A DNA stretch of 64,000 nucleotides from Chryseobacterium sp. (GCA_031277615.1 JAITMC010000026.1:248001-312000), one strand, 5' to 3'. Numbered from the stretch's first letter, positions 8,703 through 17,390 are shown. A program made the numbers and translations. Notes: a model not told the origin generated them from the letters alone.

Positions 8703-10418
8703 ATGACAACAACAGAAAAAGCGAAGCTTTGGTTAAGCGATACATTCGATAAAGAAACGAGAGATGCCGTACAACTCCTGATTGACAGCAATTCTCCGGA
8801 TCTGGAAGATTCTTTCTACAGAGAACTGGAATTCGGAACAGGAGGAATGAGAGGAATTATGGGCGTAGGAACCAACCGTTTGAATAAATACACACTTGGC
8901 CAGGCTACACAAGGATTGGCCAATTATATGCTGAAACAATTCCAGGGAGAAGAAATTAAAGTTGCGATTGCTTACGATGTACGTAACAATTCAAAAGAAT
9001 TCGGAAAGCTGGTGGCAGATGTATTAACAGCCAACGGAATCAAAGTTCTGCTTTTCAAAGATCACAGACCAACTCCTGAACTTTCCTTTACCGTACGCGA
9101 TAAAAAATGTAATGGAGGAATTGTGCTTACCGCTTCTCACAACCCGCCTGAATACAACGGTTACAAAGTATACTGGAATGACGGTGCACAGATTGTTCCA
9201 CCTAATGACGAAGCAATCATCAATGAAGTCTATTCCGTGAAGTTTGATGAAATTAAATTCAACGGAAATGATGACCTGATCGAATGGATCGGAGAGGAGC
9301 AGGATGACGTGTATATCGATGCCTGTATCGAAAACTCTACATATCAGGACGTAGGAAAAGGAAACCTGAATATCGTTTTCACCTCTATTCATGGAACAAC
9401 TTATACCACCATTCCCAAAGCTTTAGCAAAAGCAGGATTTAAAAAAGTTGATCTCGTAAGAGAACAGATGATCCCGAGCGGAAATTTCCCTACCGTAGAC
9501 TCTCCGAACCCGGAAGAGCCGGCCGCACTGGAAATGGCGATGGATCTTGCCAGAATTACCAATGCTGATATCGTAATCGGAACAGATCCCGATGGCGACA
9601 GACTGGGAATTGCCGTAAGAAACCTTGATGGTGAAATGCAGCTGCTGAATGGTAACCAGACCAATACCATTCTTACCTACTATATTCTGAACGAATGGAG
9701 AAAGCAGGGAAGAATTACCGGAAAAGAATTCATTGGTTCTACCATCGTAACTTCCGATATTTTCTTTGATATTGCCCAAAAATTCGGGGTAGAATGCAAA
9801 GTGGGCCTTACCGGATTCAAATGGATAGGGAAAATGATCCGTGAGGCGGAAGGAACCCAGAAATTTGTTTGCGGAGGAGAAGAAAGCTTCGGATTTATGA
9901 CCGGAGACTTCGTTCGTGATAAAGATTCGTGTGGAAGTATTCTTTTAGCCTGTGAAATTGCCGCATGGTGCAAAGCCAACGGAAAAACAATGTATCAGTA
10001 TATGATCGAGATCTATGAAGATCTGGGAATGTATTATGAAGGGCTGATCAATATTGTAAGAAAAGGAAAAGAAGGAGCCGAAGAAATTCAGAATATGATG
10101 AAAGAATTCCGTGAAAACCCTCCGAAAGAACTGGCCGGTTCATTGGTGGAGGAAGTGAAGGACTTTAAAGAGCAGACAAGCCTTACCATTTCTTCAGGGG
10201 AGAAAAAAATAATGAACGAAATTCCACAGTCTAACGTATTGATTTACTATACACAGGATGGTACAAAAGTTTGTGTAAGACCTTCAGGAACAGAACCCAA
10301 AATTAAATTCTATGTTTCAGTAAAGGATTCCATCTCTTCTGAAGCTGATTTTAAAGATAAATTAAAATCATTGGAAGCTAAAATTCAGGCTGTTAAAACA
10401 GATTTAAAACTGGATTAA
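8703..10418 (+). CDS. Phospho-sugar mutase (phosphoglucomutase/phosphomannomutase family)
   Basis: 571 residues, the usual length of the PgcA/PGM2-like alpha-D-phosphohexomutases. All four active-site loops are visible: the phosphoserine loop TASHNPPEYNGYK with Ser145, the metal-binding loop DPDGDR at 295-300, the sugar-recognition loop GGEESFGF, and the phosphate-binding RPSGTEPK near the C-terminus. It interconverts hexose 1- and 6-phosphates in the cytoplasm, feeding glycogen, polysaccharide and nucleotide-sugar synthesis. The 130-bp gap upstream contains a short direct repeat (AAAGATTAACTAAAT, twice). Substrate preference (glucose or mannose) cannot be decided from the sequence. Confidence 0.93.
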   Translation: MTTTEKAKLWLSDTFDKETRDAVQLLIDSNSPDLEDSFYRELEFGTGGMRGIMGVGTNRLNKYTLGQATQGLANYMLKQFQGEEIKVAIAYDVRNNSKEFGKLVADVLTANGIKVLLFKDHRPTPELSFTVRDKKCNGGIVLTASHNPPEYNGYKVYWNDGAQIVPPNDEAIINEVYSVKFDEIKFNGNDDLIEWIGEEQDDVYIDACIENSTYQDVGKGNLNIVFTSIHGTTYTTIPKALAKAGFKKVDLVREQMIPSGNFPTVDSPNPEEPAALEMAMDLARITNADIVIGTDPDGDRLGIAVRNLDGEMQLLNGNQTNTILTYYILNEWRKQGRITGKEFIGSTIVTSDIFFDIAQKFGVECKVGLTGFKWIGKMIREAEGTQKFVCGGEESFGFMTGDFVRDKDSCGSILLACEIAAWCKANGKTMYQYMIEIYEDLGMYYEGLINIVRKGKEGAEEIQNMMKEFRENPPKELAGSLVEEVKDFKEQTSLTISSGEKKIMNEIPQSNVLIYYTQDGTKVCVRPSGTEPKIKFYVSVKDSISSEADFKDKLKSLEAKIQAVKTDLKLD

Positions 10419-10435
10419 TTCCCTGTAGAGCAACG

Positions 10436-11341
10436 ATGATAAAAAATAGTATAGTAGCTGGCCTGCTGTCTGTAGCTGTAGTTTCCTGCAAAAAGGAAGC
10501 TGCAGTTTCTGATGTAAAGCCGGTAAACGATTCAATCGTTAAAAGCGAAATCAAAGAAGATCAGTATAAGCCGGTGGATACGGCCTGTTCCCCTTCCGGC
10601 AAAACGGAAGATTATATTAGGGCTCTTCAGTGGTACCGTACCAGGACAGAAAAAGAGCTGGCAGCAAACACACCGGAGCAGAATGATAAAACATATGAGG
10701 ACCTTGTTAAAATAAGGACAAAATACACGGGATGTCTGAGTACTCTGCACAGTGATATTTTAGACAAGTATGTCAATTATTACGAATATGAAAAAGACCG
10801 GTATAATTTGCCGGACCATGTAAAAAAAGTAGCCGCCGAGCTGAAGAAAGCAGGGCTTGAGTTCAGGGAAGTAGGAGAAGGAATAACCGAAATCTGGACT
10901 GTTCCGGGATATTACACCTCGGTTTTCAAAGGTAAGGTAACTCCGGATTATGATGCGTATATTGCACAGACGGCCAAAGAAAGCGAAAGTAATTATGCCG
11001 CAGATGCAGGGCTCATCATTACCTGGGAAGAATTAGGGGAGAGATTGATATTCTGGGAGAATTTTATCAGCAAATATCCTAAAAGCAAGCTTTTGAAAAC
11101 CGTAAAGCAGGACTATAACAATTATCTGTACGATTATCTTTTCGGAATGGATAATACCATGACCTACGAAAGCGCAGACGGAAAACTATACGATGAAAAC
11201 ATTAAGGAATTCAACAGGATTATCAAAAAATATCCGAATTCCAACACGGCAAAAAAAGCTAAAGAACTAATAACCCTTTTTGAAGCGCAAACGCCTGTAG
11301 AACAGATACGTGAGAAAATGAATGTAGAAAGACAATATTAG
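10436..11341 (+). CDS. Lipoprotein of unknown function with TPR-like C-terminus
   Basis: 301 residues with lipobox AVVSC (Cys19). After a short polar linker the protein is mainly helical, with two segments of the type WENFISKYPKSKLLKTVKQDY and FNRIIKKYPNSNTAKKAKELI. The pattern aromatic-x(4-6)-YPxSxxAKKA is characteristic of tetratricopeptide-like helical repeats in periplasmic lipoproteins. It starts 17 bp after the mutase gene and ends 21 bp before the aminotransferase gene, so it is probably read with them. No specific family or enzymatic motif was recognised. Confidence 0.75.
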   Translation: MIKNSIVAGLLSVAVVSCKKEAAVSDVKPVNDSIVKSEIKEDQYKPVDTACSPSGKTEDYIRALQWYRTRTEKELAANTPEQNDKTYEDLVKIRTKYTGCLSTLHSDILDKYVNYYEYEKDRYNLPDHVKKVAAELKKAGLEFREVGEGITEIWTVPGYYTSVFKGKVTPDYDAYIAQTAKESESNYAADAGLIITWEELGERLIFWENFISKYPKSKLLKTVKQDYNNYLYDYLFGMDNTMTYESADGKLYDENIKEFNRIIKKYPNSNTAKKAKELITLFEAQTPVEQIREKMNVERQY

Positions 11342-11362
11342 TAAATTTTAAATAAGAATAAA

Positions 11363-12616
11363 GTGAAAGTTTCAAAATTAGCAGCGAACCTGATCGGTTC
11401 TGAAATTGTAAAAATTGGTAACGAAGTAAATGATCTAAAAGCAAAGGGAGCAGAAATTGCCAATCTTACTATTGGTGACCTGAATTCTAATATCTATCCT
11501 ATTCCGGCATTGCTGAAGGAAGAAATTCAGAAAGCCTATCAGAATAACCTGACAAATTATCCACCTGCCAACGGACTTTTATCTTTAAGAAAAGAAGTTT
11601 CCAAAGACCTGAAAAACAGATGGAACCTGGAATATGCCCCTGATGATATTCTTATTACCGCCGGATCAAGACCTTTGATCTATGCCGTATACAAAACTAT
11701 CGTAGACGAAGGAGATAAAGTAGTATATCCTACACCATCATGGAACAACAACCACTATGCTTACCTTACTTCAGCCAATGCGGTAGAAGTGAAAACAAAG
11801 CCTGAAACCAACTTCCTGCCGACAGCAGATGACTTAAGACCTCACCTGGATGGAGCAGTCCTTCTGGCACTCTGTTCTCCATTGAATCCTACAGGAACCA
11901 TGTTTACCAGAGAGCAGCTTTCTGAAATCTGCGAACTGGTAATCGCTGAAAACAAGAAAAGAGGTACAGATGAAAAGCCTTTATACTTAATGTACGACCA
12001 GATCTATTCTAACCTTACTTTCGGTGCAGAACACGTAGATCCGGTTTCTCTTTTCCCTGAAATGAAAGATTATACAGTGTATATCGATGGAATCTCAAAA
12101 TGCCTTGCTGCGACAGGAGTAAGGGTAGGATGGGGATTCGGACCTGCTCATATCATTGATAAAATGAAAGCACTTCTTACTCATGTGGGAGCCTGGGCAC
12201 CAAAACCTGAGCAGGAAGCAACGGCAAAATTCTATGAAAATCCTGAAAATGTAAACGTATTCGTAGAAGATTTCAAAGGAAAACTTGAAGAAAGCTTAAA
12301 AGTTCTTCACGGAGGAATTCAGGATTTAAAAGGAAAAGGACTTGCAGTAGACAGCATTCAACCCATGGGAGCTCTTTACCTTACCATCCAACTGAACTAT
12401 ATCGGAAAAACAAAACCGGACGGATCTGTTATTGGAAACTCTTCGGACCTTGTATTCTACCTGATCAACGAAGCAGGAGTGGCATTAGTTCCTTTCTCGG
12501 CTTTCGGAGAAGAGAAAACAGAGCCTTGGTTCCGGGCTTCCGTAGGTGGACTTGCCATTGATGAGATCAAAGTAATGCTTCCTAAGCTGGAAAACGCATT
12601 GAACAGTCTTAAATAA
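11363..12616 (+). CDS. PLP-dependent class I/II aminotransferase
   Basis: 417 residues. It starts with GTG; the reading MKVSKLAANLIGSEI is the usual N-terminus of this Bacteroidetes aminotransferase group. Class I/II hallmarks are the GxxxF/Y-like ANGLLSLRKEVS, substrate/cofactor motif CSPLNPTGTMF, YDQIYSNLTF (the Asp and Tyr contacting PLP), the Schiff-base lysine in DGISKCLAATGVRVGW, and the C-terminal Arg in EPWFRASVGG that usually binds a substrate carboxylate. It is an aspartate/other amino acid:2-oxoglutarate transaminase fold enzyme, probably cytoplasmic. The exact amino donor is not evident. A strong hairpin follows at 12629-12665. Confidence 0.9.
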   Translation: MKVSKLAANLIGSEIVKIGNEVNDLKAKGAEIANLTIGDLNSNIYPIPALLKEEIQKAYQNNLTNYPPANGLLSLRKEVSKDLKNRWNLEYAPDDILITAGSRPLIYAVYKTIVDEGDKVVYPTPSWNNNHYAYLTSANAVEVKTKPETNFLPTADDLRPHLDGAVLLALCSPLNPTGTMFTREQLSEICELVIAENKKRGTDEKPLYLMYDQIYSNLTFGAEHVDPVSLFPEMKDYTVYIDGISKCLAATGVRVGWGFGPAHIIDKMKALLTHVGAWAPKPEQEATAKFYENPENVNVFVEDFKGKLEESLKVLHGGIQDLKGKGLAVDSIQPMGALYLTIQLNYIGKTKPDGSVIGNSSDLVFYLINEAGVALVPFSAFGEEKTEPWFRASVGGLAIDEIKVMLPKLENALNSLK

Positions 12617-12628
12617 AATATCCCATAC

Positions 12629-12665
12629 AACAGTGTAACAGTTCATTGAGGATTGTTACACTGTT
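12629..12665 (+). terminator. Hairpin after the aminotransferase gene
   Basis: AACAGTGTAAC (12629-12639) is perfectly complementary to GTTACACTGTT (12655-12665), an 11-bp stem with a 15-nt loop, 12 bp after the stop codon. The following bases are only partly T-rich, so it is either a weak intrinsic terminator or an mRNA 3'-end stabiliser. Confidence 0.6.
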
Positions 12666-12689
12666 ATATTGATTATATTGTAACATTAA

Positions 12690-13394
12690 ATGAATTACCT
12701 TAAAAAAGGTTTTTTAATACTCGCAGGAACCCTTCTGATCTCCTGTAAAAAAGAAAATTATGTGCTTTATTCCGTTGATAATGCCTGTGATTCGGTAGTG
12801 ATTAACCAGACAGGATATAAGAAGTATCAATTTTTCTCTAAAGACAGAGTATTTGATGCCCGTGTTATTAAAGATAAAGACAGCGTGAGAATAATGGAAT
12901 TGGATAGAGGTCCCAATTCAAAACTCAACAAACTCATTCTGAAAAATGAACGTGCTTATTATCCGGGATTGATAGACGTAGATTATTTTATCGTCAGAAA
13001 AACCGATGAAAAAGATATCACCCTTTCAGATTCAAAATGGGCATTGCTGCCACACTGCGGAAGTAGTATGGAATTCTTTAAAAGCTTTACATTCAATAAA
13101 AAGAAGCACTTATTTGAATTTGACAGTGGATATAAGTATGTCTTTACCTGTAAAACCAAAGATTCCCTTCATTATAAACTCTATTTAAAAACAATTATAA
13201 CGGAGAATCCTGAAGTTGAGAGAAAAATGGTCTATGATCCGGATTTCGTTTCGGCAGAAGTACAGCTTATCGCATCGAATATGGTGAAAGCTCAGTTTTA
13301 TGGTATGAAAGTAAAGGATAGTACGCTGGTTTATTCTTTTGATTACAAGTCTGATAAGCCACAAAACGTATATTTTTATAAATATGAAAAATAA
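12690..13394 (+). CDS. Lipoprotein of unknown function
   Basis: 234 residues with signal peptide MNYLKKGFLILAGTLL and lipobox LISC (Cys19). The mature protein is rich in beta-forming stretches (YKKYQFFSKDRVFDARVI, YYPGLIDVDYFIVRK, HLFEFDSGYKYVFTC, LHYKLYLKTII) and resembles a small beta-sandwich or barrel. Three cysteines are present after the lipid Cys. No family recognised. It lies between the aminotransferase hairpin and the kdsB promoter region and may be a single-gene unit. Confidence 0.72.
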   Translation: MNYLKKGFLILAGTLLISCKKENYVLYSVDNACDSVVINQTGYKKYQFFSKDRVFDARVIKDKDSVRIMELDRGPNSKLNKLILKNERAYYPGLIDVDYFIVRKTDEKDITLSDSKWALLPHCGSSMEFFKSFTFNKKKHLFEFDSGYKYVFTCKTKDSLHYKLYLKTIITENPEVERKMVYDPDFVSAEVQLIASNMVKAQFYGMKVKDSTLVYSFDYKSDKPQNVYFYKYEK

Positions 13395-13535
13395 TTAAAA
13401 GATTGAATTTTGTTAACAAACCACCAAAGTGTTTAAAATAAAACTTTTGTAACTTTTGGGGTTTAATAAAAAAGTTTAAACAGCTATTAACAATAGAACT
13501 GAAGTATTTTACAAAAAACTGACAATTAAAAGAAT

Positions 13536-14258
13536 ATGAAAATAATCGCTGTAATTCCCGCAAGGTATGAAGCCAGCAGGTTTCCCGGAAAATTGATGCA
13601 GAAACTGGGTGAAAGAACCGTTATTACCACAACCTATCAGAATGTTGTAGAAACAGGATTATTTGATGAGGTTTTTGTTGCTACAGATTCTGAAATTATT
13701 TTCGGGGAAATTGCAAAAAACGGCGGAAAAGCCGTCATGACAGGCCAGCATGAAACCGGAAGCGACCGTATTGCAGAAGCCGTTCAGAATATTGATTGTG
13801 ATATCGTGATCAATGTACAGGGCGATGAACCTTTCCTGAAGCTGGAACCCTTAAAACAACTGATTCAGGTATTTCATGAAGATCACAATCAGGAAATTTC
13901 TCTGGCTTCTTTAAAAATAAAGCTGACTGGAAAAGAAGAAATAGAAAACCCGAACAATGTAAAGGTCATCACCGATAACAATGGTTTTGCCCTTTATTTC
14001 AGCCGTTCTGTAATCCCTTTCCACAGGGAGGTTTCTTATAACGTAGACTATTTTAAGCATATCGGGGTCTATGCTTTCAGAAAACATGCCTTACTCCAGT
14101 TTTCAAAACTGGAAATGAAACCGCTGGAAATAGCAGAAAAGATCGAATGTATCCGCTATCTTGAATACGGGATGAAGATCAGAATGATAGAAACCAACTT
14201 TGTAGGCGTGGGAATCGATACCCCTGAGGACCTTGAAAAAGCCAGGCAGTTGATCTGA
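13536..14258 (+). CDS. kdsB: 3-deoxy-manno-octulosonate cytidylyltransferase (CMP-KDO synthetase)
   Basis: 240 residues, the normal KdsB length. N-terminal nucleotide-binding motif [19 protein letters not shown], then VFVATDSE, the [16 protein letters not shown] loop and NVQGDEPF, the Asp of which binds the catalytic magnesium. The C-terminal [10 protein letters not shown] is also typical. It activates KDO with CTP to CMP-KDO for lipid A core synthesis in the cytoplasm, so the organism makes KDO-containing LPS. The 140-bp AT-rich upstream region should hold its promoter. A likely terminator is at 14286-14315. Confidence 0.95.
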   Translation: MKIIAVIPARYEASRFPGKLMQKLGERTVITTTYQNVVETGLFDEVFVATDSEIIFGEIAKNGGKAVMTGQHETGSDRIAEAVQNIDCDIVINVQGDEPFLKLEPLKQLIQVFHEDHNQEISLASLKIKLTGKEEIENPNNVKVITDNNGFALYFSRSVIPFHREVSYNVDYFKHIGVYAFRKHALLQFSKLEMKPLEIAEKIECIRYLEYGMKIRMIETNFVGVGIDTPEDLEKARQLI

Positions 14259-14285
14259 AAACAGGATTCAGCAGCTCTGTAAGGG

Positions 14286-14315
14286 GTAGATCCGCATTCT
14301 GATGATCTGCTTTTT
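14286..14315 (+). terminator. Probable kdsB terminator
   Basis: GTAGATC (14286-14292) pairs with GATCTGC (14304-14310) with one G-T pair, followed by TTTTT. It is 28 bp after the kdsB stop. Confidence 0.5.
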
Positions 14316-14344
14316 GCTTTTTCAGCCAATTCCCCTTATATTTG
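14313..14344 (+). promoter_or_regulatory. Bacteroidetes-type promoter of the disrupted secreted-protein gene
   Basis: TTTG at 14313-14316 (-33 element) and TATATTTG at 14337-14344 (-7 element, TAnnTTTG) are separated by 20 bp. Transcription would start near 14350. This excludes the upstream ATG at 14302 and favours the in-frame GTG at 14365 as the start of the following gene. Confidence 0.6.
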
Positions 14345-14364
14345 AATATACAAATAAGTTTTTG

Positions 14365-14763
14365 GTGAGGATCTTGTTTTTAATAGGGCTATTATGGTGC
14401 AGTTCAGATTGGAAAGGTCAGAATTTGAACGATAAAAAATTCTATGCCCAGATCAGACATCGCTGTATAGCAACCTCCAACGGGGCATTTGACAGGTACA
14501 CATTTCTTGTAATGGAATTTAGAAATAATAAAATCTATCCTTCCTATCTGGAAATACCTTCAAAAGAACAGACGGTAAAAAATCCCGTAAACTATACATT
14601 TAAAAATAAAATATTATATCTTGCAAAACCGTTAGAGGTAAAGGAAGAAACCGGATAGATCTTCAGGTATGTAAATGGAAATCTCATCCCTGAAAAAAAA
14701 CGGGGCAGTTTAGATTTAGTGTTCCGGCCTTCTTTAAATGACTATTTTAAAAAAAATAAATGA
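14365..14763 (+). pseudogene. Secreted protein gene interrupted by an in-frame TAG
   Basis: From GTG 14365 the frame encodes a signal peptide (ILFLIGLLWCSS), then DWKGQNLNDKKFYAQIRHRCIA and a beta-rich body that stops at TAG 14656-14658 after VKEETG. The same frame continues past the TAG without interruption for 34 codons (IFRYVNGNLIPEKKRGSLDL...) and ends in a TGA at 14761-14763 that overlaps the ATG of the next gene (ATGA). Coding-like sequence plus a coupled stop strongly suggest the original gene ran to 14763 and one nonsense change truncated it. No family recognised. An ATG at 14302 is in frame but lies upstream of the promoter. If the short product is still made, it has about 97 residues from the GTG. 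Confidence 0.6.
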
Positions 14764-15422
14764 AAAAAATAATATACTTAATCCTTTTGTTCATAACCGT
14801 TTCCATGTATTCACAAACTGCAAAGGAAATTATTGATAAAAATATAGAACAGTCCGGAGGATTAATGAATTGGAAGCTGTTAAATTCTGTGCTGTTACAG
14901 GGAAAAGTGGTATTGGGGATCAAAGATGAATACCCGATAAAAATTTACCAGCAGCGCCCGAATCTTACCAAAACCGTTATTACCGTCAACGGGAAAGATA
15001 CAGCCATAGAAGGTTTTGACGGAACAAAAGGCTATGCCATGAATTACGCAGCGAATAAACTTCAGGAGTATCCGGGATATGTGCCGGAAAGCTTCGATAA
15101 CGATTTTATCGACTGGGAAAATAAAGGATTTGACGCCAAATACCTTGGTAAGGAAAAAGTAGGCGAAATCTATTGTCATAAAGTGGAACTTACCAAGAAC
15201 GTCAATAAGAATATTTACTATTTTGATACGAAAACGTATATGCTTTTAAAGGAAATTAAAAAAGATGAAACCCTGGTATATGCTGATTATAAGAAAGTAG
15301 GAAACCTTTTAATGCCTTTCAGGATCGAATCTTCAAGTACCAAAAAAGATGGTGATTATGTAATGCTTCTGAACAGGGTAGACGTTAATAAAGTATTTCC
15401 TGCGAATATTTTTAAGTTTTAA
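14760..15422 (+). CDS. LolA-like / outer-membrane-lipoprotein-sorting family secreted protein
   Basis: 220 residues with a cleavable signal peptide (MKKIIYLILLFITVSMYSQ, cleavage near residue 19). The mature part starts TAKEIIDKNIEQSGG and then contains beta strands with the pattern of LolA/LolB-like half barrels: KLLNSVLLQGKVV, YPIKIYQQRPNLTKTVITV, TAIEGFDGTKGYAMN, and the late YYFDTKTYMLLKEIKK...ADYKKVGNLLMPFRIE, which is typical of the DUF4292/LolA-like superfamily in Bacteroidetes. A periplasmic carrier or sensor role is likely. The true LolA is a different gene at 39775. The ATG overlaps the TGA of the disrupted gene upstream. Confidence 0.75.
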   Translation: MKKIIYLILLFITVSMYSQTAKEIIDKNIEQSGGLMNWKLLNSVLLQGKVVLGIKDEYPIKIYQQRPNLTKTVITVNGKDTAIEGFDGTKGYAMNYAANKLQEYPGYVPESFDNDFIDWENKGFDAKYLGKEKVGEIYCHKVELTKNVNKNIYYFDTKTYMLLKEIKKDETLVYADYKKVGNLLMPFRIESSSTKKDGDYVMLLNRVDVNKVFPANIFKF

Positions 15423-15572
15423 AACCTGATAAGCCTGAGGATTGATGAACTTTTGGATTAAATATTTTTAAGTTGATTTAAAAATATTTTTTCCTTAATG
15501 AAACTTACAGCTGAATTTATCTTGTTAAGTACAAAAGAAATACCGCAGCCCGGCTGCTTAAAATCAATAAAA

Positions 15573-16148
15573 ATGAAAAAGATGTTCTTGTTGCTGCTTT
15601 CATTTGTGGCATTTTTACAAAACTGTACCAATCAGAAAAGTGAAATTTCTCAAGCTAAAACCAAAGAACTTATGGGAAAAACAATATATGACTTCAAAGT
15701 GGAAAGTCTGGATGGAAACGAGATCAACTTTGCCGATTTTAAAGGAAAAAAGATCCTGATCGTCAATACCGCTTCTGAGTGTGGATTTACTCCACAGTAT
15801 GCAGACCTGGAAAAGGTGTATGAGGAACATAAAGACAAGCTGGTGATCGTGGGATTTCCCGCAAATAATTTCGGTGGCCAGGAACCGGGAACCAATACGG
15901 AGATCGGGGCTTTCTGCCAGAAAAATTATGGCGTAACATTCCCGTTAGCAGCAAAAGTTTCCGTAAAAGGAGATGACACGGCACCCATCTTCAAGTATCT
16001 GACCGAAAAAGAACTGAATGGAGTGAAAAATACCACCATTCTCTGGAATTTCACCAAATTCCTGATCGATGAGAACGGAAAACTGGTAGATACCTTCGTC
16101 AGTACAACAAAACCTACCGATGAAGCTATCACAAAATACCTGAAATAA
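15573..16148 (+). CDS. Glutathione-peroxidase-family thiol peroxidase, lipid-anchored
   Basis: 191 residues from ATG 15573. The in-frame ATG at 15498 would put 25 unrelated residues before a good lipoprotein signal (MKKMFLLLLSFVAFLQNC, Cys18). GPx motifs: peroxidatic Cys70 in NTASECGFTPQY, the GFPANNFGGQEPG loop, FCQKNYGVTFP with Cys115 as likely resolving cysteine, and WNFTKFLID with the catalytic Trp and Asn. The usual catalytic Gln of the CNQF loop is replaced by Asn. It reduces hydroperoxides with thioredoxin-like donors rather than glutathione in most bacteria. The lipobox puts it in the periplasm. A 74-bp region upstream has no clear promoter. Confidence 0.9.
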   Translation: MKKMFLLLLSFVAFLQNCTNQKSEISQAKTKELMGKTIYDFKVESLDGNEINFADFKGKKILIVNTASECGFTPQYADLEKVYEEHKDKLVIVGFPANNFGGQEPGTNTEIGAFCQKNYGVTFPLAAKVSVKGDDTAPIFKYLTEKELNGVKNTTILWNFTKFLIDENGKLVDTFVSTTKPTDEAITKYLK

Positions 16149-16178
16149 CAGAAAATAAAAATTCAGTTTATCAATTTC

Positions 16179-16245
16179 CGGCTCCGCTCGGCATCAGAGT
16201 TTCATAATACATTGCGTATTAGAAATGTCATGCTGAGCGGAGTCG
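16179..16245. repeat. REP-like palindromic element
   Basis: CGGCTCCGCTCGGCAT (16179-16194) and ATGCTGAGCGGAGTCG (16230-16245) form an inverted repeat of 16 bp with two mismatches around a 35-bp AT-rich loop. The motif TCATGCTGAGCGGAGTC is, from memory, a very common intergenic repeat in Flavobacteriia genomes. It lies 31 bp after the glutathione peroxidase gene and could act as a 3' structure. Confidence 0.6.
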
Positions 16246-16350
16246 AAGCATTGATATCTATCTTAACAATTCAGATGTACAGGATCACTCGTAAAATTTA
16301 CAATCACCCAAAATAGAAAATAAGTGGTTTTGTAGATGATGATCCATTCC

Positions 16351-16424
16351 CTTCATCGAATCAACAGAGTTGATTCTGTTCTTTGCCTCCTGAAATCAAC
16401 AGTATTATTCATAAAGCTTTGCGT
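16351..16424 (+). repeat. 74-bp direct repeat, copy A
   Basis: From CTTCATCGAATC to the end TTTGCGT. Copy B is at 16519-16592 in the same orientation, with two mismatches. The repeat contains the palindrome GAATCAAC-AGA-GTTGATTC. The region 16149-16673 has no gene: it holds the REP-like element, this repeat pair and AT-rich sequence between them. Confidence 0.8.
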
Positions 16425-16518
16425 GAAAAACTAGGTGAGGGTTTAAGGTTTATTAAAAAAAATCAAATATATTTTTAATAAGGTCATTTTAAACTAAAAT
16501 TGTAATATTGTAAGAGCG

Positions 16519-16592
16519 CTTCATCGAATCAACGGAGTTGATTCTGTTCTTTGCCTCCTGAAATCAACAGTATTATTCATAAAACTTTGCGT
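16519..16592 (+). repeat. 74-bp direct repeat, copy B
   Basis: Same unit as 16351-16424 with two substitutions (CAACGG for CAACAG, AAAC for AAGC). The copies are 168 bp apart, start to start. The palindromic core changes to GAATCAAC-GGA-GTTGATTC, so the stem is kept. Confidence 0.8.
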
Positions 16593-16673
16593 CTGAAAAA
16601 AAAATTATCTCAACCACACTCATATTACAACTTAATTTTTAATGCAAAATCAAATGATTGATCCTAACAGGAA

Positions 16674-17330
16674 TCAATCCACTTTCTTCTCCGCAAAACA
16701 GAAAATATTCCCCAGCTTAATACTGGAATAACCATTGCTCTTTATTTTGGAAGAATTAATCATGGCTTTGGCCAAAATGTCGGTAGGAAGGGGTTTCTGA
16801 CTTTCCAAAAGTCCTAATTTATTGGCAAATTTAATAATTCTGCTTCCGAGAACTTCACCGGTCCTTTCCGAATCTTTCCGCTCAAGCATTCCGGGTTTGA
16901 AAATCGTAATCTTAGTAAAATGTAACTGCTTTACAGCCTCTTCCAGTTCTCCTTTCATTTTGGAATAGAAAATTTTGGAATCAGGACTGGCACCATAAGC
17001 CGAAACAAGAATATAATCTTCCACATCATTTTCTTTAGCGGCTTTGGCAAACTCATACTGATAATCGAAATCTACTTTCCGTTGGGCTTCTTTGCTGCCC
17101 GCATCTTTTAAAGTAGTGCCTAAACAGGAAAAAGCGACATCACCTTTCACCATCTCTTTCCATTCCTCGGGCTTTTCAAAATTTACAACATGCACTTTAA
17201 GCTTATCATTCTGTATATCAACAGGTTTTCGTACGAAAATGTCCACTTCCTCAAAATCCCTGTCATTGAGTAACTGATTGACCAGATCTTTTCCTGTAGC
17301 GCCTGTAGCACCGATGACTATAGCTTTCAT
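16674..17330 (-). CDS. NAD(P)-binding Rossmann-fold protein (atypical SDR, NAD(P)H-binding)
   Basis: 218 residues starting at ATG 17330 (MKAIVIGATGATGKDL); an in-frame ATG seven codons earlier would add residues before the Rossmann strand. The GATGATGKDL glycine-rich loop (residues 7-16) is the GxxGxxG dinucleotide site. Later features are SCLGTTLKDAGSKEAQRKVDFDY, LVSAYGASPDSKIFYSKMKGELEEAV with the Tyr-x3-Lys pair of SDR enzymes, and KPGMLERK. Related proteins are annotated as NAD(P)H-binding or HIM1/TIP30-like oxidoreductases with unknown substrate. It is transcribed leftwards and divergently from the MmcQ gene, with a heptamer tract between them. Confidence 0.85.
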   Translation of the reverse strand: MKAIVIGATGATGKDLVNQLLNDRDFEEVDIFVRKPVDIQNDKLKVHVVNFEKPEEWKEMVKGDVAFSCLGTTLKDAGSKEAQRKVDFDYQYEFAKAAKENDVEDYILVSAYGASPDSKIFYSKMKGELEEAVKQLHFTKITIFKPGMLERKDSERTGEVLGSRIIKFANKLGLLESQKPLPTDILAKAMINSSKIKSNGYSSIKLGNIFCFAEKKVD

Positions 17331-17390
17331 AACGTTGGGGTTTGATATCAATAATGTTTTTCTTTCTTAAATTTACTAAATTTGATTAAA

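Noticed and set aside
16149-16673. Hidden gene in the 525-bp gap
   Set aside because: All frames are interrupted and the region is explained by the REP-like element and the 74-bp repeats.
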